This document shows, piece by piece, positions 6,342-8,193 of a stretch of DNA of 8,193 bases; the stretch's first letter is position 1, and every line of letters starts with the position of its first letter. Position numbers and translations under genes: made by a program. The notes beneath the pieces were generated by a model, which saw only the letters and a program-made list of their open reading frames with translations, did not search any database and was not told the origin of the DNA. Origin of the DNA: Dehalococcoidales bacterium (GTDB lineage Bacteria; Chloroflexota; Dehalococcoidia; Dehalococcoidales; Fen-1064); NCBI GenBank assembly GCA_028713395.1, contig JAQTOJ010000078.1, positions 1 through 8,193 of the forward strand, read 5' to 3'.

Positions 6342-7268
6342 TTAACCCAGCAAACCCGCTAAAACAGCTTTCTGGGCATGGAGGCGGTTTTCAGCCTGAT
6401 CGAAAGCTACCGATTGCGGCGCGTAGAGGATGCCTTCGGCGATTTCTTCGCCATGGTGGGCAGGTAAGTCATGCATAATTATCGCGTCTTTCCTGGCATA
6501 GGAAAGTAATTTTTCATTGATCTGGTACCCGGCAAAGGCTTTGCGGCGGATTTTAGCTTCGGCTTCCTGTCCCATGCTGTACCAGGCGTCCGTGTATAAG
6601 ATATCCGCTTTTTGGGCGGCTTCCCGCGGGTCGGTGACGAGGGTTATTTTCGCCCCGCTGGCTTTGGCGTATTTTTTAGCGGTTTTCACATAGTCGGGTT
6701 GCAGAGTGTAACCATCCGGCGAAGCGATGGTGAAGTTCATCCCGGTCATGCCGCAGGCTATGACCAGGCTGTTGGCGACGTTGAATCCGTCCCCGATATA
6801 TGCCATAGTCAATCCTTTGAATTGACCCTTGTGCTCGTAAATTGTCAGCAGGTCAGCCAACGCCTGGCAGGGATGTTCTGCATCTGACAGGGCGTTGATC
6901 ACCGGTATGGACCCGTATTTAGCCAGCTCGATGACATTCTGCTGGGCAAAGGTACGGCAGGCAATGCCGTTGACGAAACGGCTCAAGACAAGAGAGACAT
7001 CTCTCACGGATTCCCGCTGCCCCAGTCCCACTTCCGCCGGCGACAGATAAATGGCCTGGCCGCCAAGTTGTTTCATGCCGACTTCAAAACTCACCCGCGT
7101 ACGCAGGGAGGGTTTTTCAAACATGATGGCCAGAATCTTGTTCTTCAGCAGGTTCGTCCAGCCTTTGGCTTTCAACTCCACGGCGTAAACGATCAGCGCC
7201 TGTAATTCCGCTGGCGTCACGTCTGTGACTGAGAGGAAATGGCCGGTCTTGAGAGATACTTTGTTCAT
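6342..7268 (-). CDS. argF: Ornithine carbamoyltransferase
   Basis: A 308-residue cytosolic enzyme that joins carbamoyl phosphate and ornithine to give citrulline in arginine synthesis. The carbamoyl phosphate site is clear: SLRTR at 54-58 and HPCQ at 132-135. The ornithine domain has DGFNVANS (150-157) and TDAWYSMGQE (226-235), with D227, S231 and M232 as ornithine contacts. The usual HCLPAHRG motif reads HDLPAHHG (266-273), so the conserved Cys is Asp267 and the Arg is His272; the DNA codons (cat gac tta cct) confirm this. SMGQE and overall length favour ornithine over acetyl- or succinylornithine forms. The ATG at 7266-7268 is chosen because the only in-frame codon further upstream, a TTG at 7304, is part of a -35 box. 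No ribosome site is seen and the message may be leaderless. The der operon follows after a 56-base gap. The regulator is not visible. Confidence 0.93.
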   Translation of the reverse strand: MNKVSLKTGHFLSVTDVTPAELQALIVYAVELKAKGWTNLLKNKILAIMFEKPSLRTRVSFEVGMKQLGGQAIYLSPAEVGLGQRESVRDVSLVLSRFVNGIACRTFAQQNVIELAKYGSIPVINALSDAEHPCQALADLLTIYEHKGQFKGLTMAYIGDGFNVANSLVIACGMTGMNFTIASPDGYTLQPDYVKTAKKYAKASGAKITLVTDPREAAQKADILYTDAWYSMGQEAEAKIRRKAFAGYQINEKLLSYARKDAIIMHDLPAHHGEEIAEGILYAPQSVAFDQAENRLHAQKAVLAGLLG

Positions 7269-7275
7269 CTTATTA

Positions 7276-7304
7276 AGTATAACCTTCAAACGGCGTAGAT
7301 TCAA
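7276..7304 (-). promoter_or_regulatory. Sigma-70-type promoter of argF, probably leaderless
   Basis: On the - strand, TTGAAT (7299-7304, 4 of 6 to TTGACA) is followed by a 17-base spacer and TATACT (7276-7281, 5 of 6 to TATAAT). Only 7 bases separate the -10 box from the ATG at 7268, so the start of transcription should fall at or next to the A of the ATG. This agrees with the lack of a ribosome site. Confidence 0.55.
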
Positions 7305-7307
7305 ATA

Positions 7308-7337
7308 AGCTATCGGCTTTCAGCGGTCAGCATTCAG
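7308..7337. repeat. Short TCAGC-rich intergenic repeat
   Basis: The stretch ggctttcagcggtcagcattcag contains imperfect iterations of ttcagc/gtcagc. Similar junk-like repeats are scattered between genes in many bacteria. It lies upstream of the argF -35 box; a regulatory role cannot be excluded but nothing shows one. Confidence 0.3.
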
Positions 7338-7360
7338 TCCTCCCATGCCCCTCTTATTCC

Positions 7361-7442
7361 CATCCCCATGAAAATGGGGATCCAGAAATATTGTTGCACT
7401 TGTCATCCCATTCTATTGGGGGCACAGGCGTCTCGCCTGTGT
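7361..7442 (+). repeat. Dispersed palindromic repeat, copy 4
   Basis: The first hairpin has a perfect 8-bp stem (7362-7369 with 7374-7381) around a GAAA loop and is followed by ccag. A second tcatccca element lies at 7403-7410. The acaggcg palindrome is perfect over 8 bp (7423-7430 with 7434-7441, loop TCT). Part order and orientation match copies 1 and 2. Confidence 0.65.
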
Positions 7443-7447
7443 TTACT

Positions 7448-7622
7448 CGTCTTTGCGAGGAAGTCATTATCTCCAAAGCTGACGAAGCAATCTCAAGGGG
7501 TTAATTACTTCACTCCTGACGTAATGTTTCACTGTCTTGGCAGGGCAGCTTATTAATTATCGACGGATTCTCAAAAAGTAAGCCTATAGATTGCTTCGTC
7601 CTTGTGAGTCCTCGCAACGACG
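7448..7622. repeat. Inverted repeat pair, non-coding MITE-like element
   Basis: The left arm (7448-7492) opens with cgtctttgcgagg and closes with gacgaagcaatc. The right arm (7589-7622), read on the other strand, opens with cgtcgttgcgagg (12 of 13 matches) and closes with the same gacgaagcaatc (12 of 12). The middles of the arms differ in length (20 against 9 bases). About 96 bases without a coding frame lie between them. No transposase and no clear target duplication is seen. It could be a non-autonomous mobile element or two independent copies of a widespread intergenic repeat facing each other. With copy 4 and the TCAGC stretch it accounts for most of the gene-free 7269-7640 interval. Confidence 0.6.
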
Positions 7623-7640
7623 AAATGAAGGAATTCACTT

Positions 7641-8193
7641 CTACAGTTCTTTTTTATGTAAAATCCGCTGCGCCAGGAAAAGGCACAGCGCGGTTAGGGC
7701 AACGGTGACTACGAGCGCCCCCCAGTAAGTGGTGTTGGAACCGATAAGCAGGTTATTACCCCAGGTCATGATTTTACCGGGTAAATAATCCCCGATCACC
7801 GGAATCAGTGTCAACAAAGCCTGCGCGATGATAATACCGAAAGCAAGCCCCCCGGCAGCCAGCGAACTCTTGAACATACTGGAACAAAGCAACGTCACCG
7901 CCAACCAAAAAAGCAGGAACAGACCGACTAACAGGTTCACCCCAATAAAAGTGGGCACACTGGCTTCTCCGATGAGCCAGACGGTATAAGCAAAACACAG
8001 CAAAGAAGCAGCTACTAAAGAGGCGATAAAAGTGAGTCCCATAGCCGCAAATTTGGAGTTGACGAAAGCGGCATAGCTCACCGGCTTGCTGAGCGCAATC
8101 ACCGCGGTGCCGCGCTTGACTTCGCTGGCGATGGCGCCCATCGCCACCAATACCGCTACCAATACACCCATCTGCCCGATCGTGCCGGCGTAC
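7641..8193 (-). CDS. ABC-2 type transporter permease, C-terminal part
   Basis: The frame is open to the right edge, so the 5' end is missing; 183 residues are visible before the TAG at 7641-7643. It is an integral membrane protein of the ABC-2 permease type, which exports substrates when paired with a separate ATPase. The visible part begins in a hydrophobic helix (GVLVAVLVAMGAIA), then has the characteristic cytoplasmic stretch EVKRGTAVIALSKPVSYAAFVNSKF, which closely follows the family's E-x-x-x-GT and LSKPV pattern. Four more hydrophobic segments follow, about FAAMGLTFIASLVAASLL, FIGVNLLVGLFLLFWLAV, AAGGLAFGIIIAQALLTL and GALVVTVALTALCLFLA, and the protein ends with a basic HKKEL tail. An ATG at 8171 lies inside the first helix and is not the true start. 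The ATPase gene is presumably upstream, outside the window. The substrate cannot be told. Confidence 0.85.
   Translation of the reverse strand, partial: YAGTIGQMGVLVAVLVAMGAIASEVKRGTAVIALSKPVSYAAFVNSKFAAMGLTFIASLVAASLLCFAYTVWLIGEASVPTFIGVNLLVGLFLLFWLAVTLLCSSMFKSSLAAGGLAFGIIIAQALLTLIPVIGDYLPGKIMTWGNNLLIGSNTTYWGALVVTVALTALCLFLAQRILHKKEL

Noticed and set aside
5942..6478. A 178-codon + strand frame opposite the start of der and the end of argF
   Set aside because: It crosses two well-supported genes in antisense, and its low-complexity Ser/Thr/Arg content is typical of a shadow frame.
7269..7304. TTG start for argF adding 12 residues
   Set aside because: The TTG is the first triplet of a good -35 box and has no ribosome site; the shorter product already has a normal length and N-terminus.
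1612..7442. CRISPR array
   Set aside because: The repeats are few, degenerate, far apart, in different orientations and without regular spacers.
7368..7556. A 62-codon + strand frame in the argF-permease gap
   Set aside because: It runs through repeat copy 4 and the left arm of the inverted repeat, with no ribosome site; its sequence is explained by the repeats.

Overview
This 8.2 kb window is mostly housekeeping sequence from a bacterial chromosome of moderate GC content, with a short accessory stretch in the middle. The lineage is most likely Chloroflexota, perhaps Dehalococcoidia. That call rests on remembered family traits: a PlsY motif written GSGKTGATN, a GpsA dinucleotide loop with a TTWG signature, and a Der C-terminus ending in a GTPIRLIF-type segment. 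It is an inference, not a proof. Low-copy dispersed hairpin repeats between genes point the same way, to an environmental genome rather than a streamlined one.

Positions 1-1572 (+ strand) hold the chaperone operon: the 3' end of dnaK, then a complete dnaJ. The 85-base gap contains two back-to-back perfect hairpins. The second encloses the dnaJ ribosome binding site, so DnaJ synthesis may be limited by RNA structure. From 1573 onward every recognisable gene lies on the - strand, so dnaKJ converges on the rest.

Positions 1573-3208 are the accessory part. They hold an uncharacterised protein with a YHGS start that may have an ADP-ribosyltransferase-like fold, and a GNAT-family N-acetyltransferase. 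Both are AT-richer than their neighbours by eye and are bordered by decayed copies of a dispersed palindromic repeat. One repeat copy lies in the open frame upstream of the GNAT gene and would create a false N-terminal extension; a GGAGGT site fixes the true start at 3013.

Positions 3209-6285 are a tight operon read leftward, der-plsY-gpsA, with an ATGA overlap between der and plsY and no gap between plsY and gpsA. It joins ribosome assembly (Der) to the first steps of phospholipid synthesis: GpsA makes glycerol-3-phosphate and PlsY acylates it. Upstream on the same strand is argF (ornithine carbamoyltransferase, arginine synthesis). Its promoter-like boxes sit so close to the ATG that the transcript may be leaderless, and its conserved HCLP motif reads HDLP.

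Positions 7269-7640 contain no gene but several repeats, including an inverted pair spanning 7448-7622. The window ends inside an ABC-2 type membrane permease, cut by the right edge. No RNA gene, CRISPR array, insertion sequence or clearly new multi-gene system is visible. The most noteworthy signals are the dnaJ leader hairpins, the ArgF active-site change, the leaderless argF arrangement and the repeat-bordered accessory genes.
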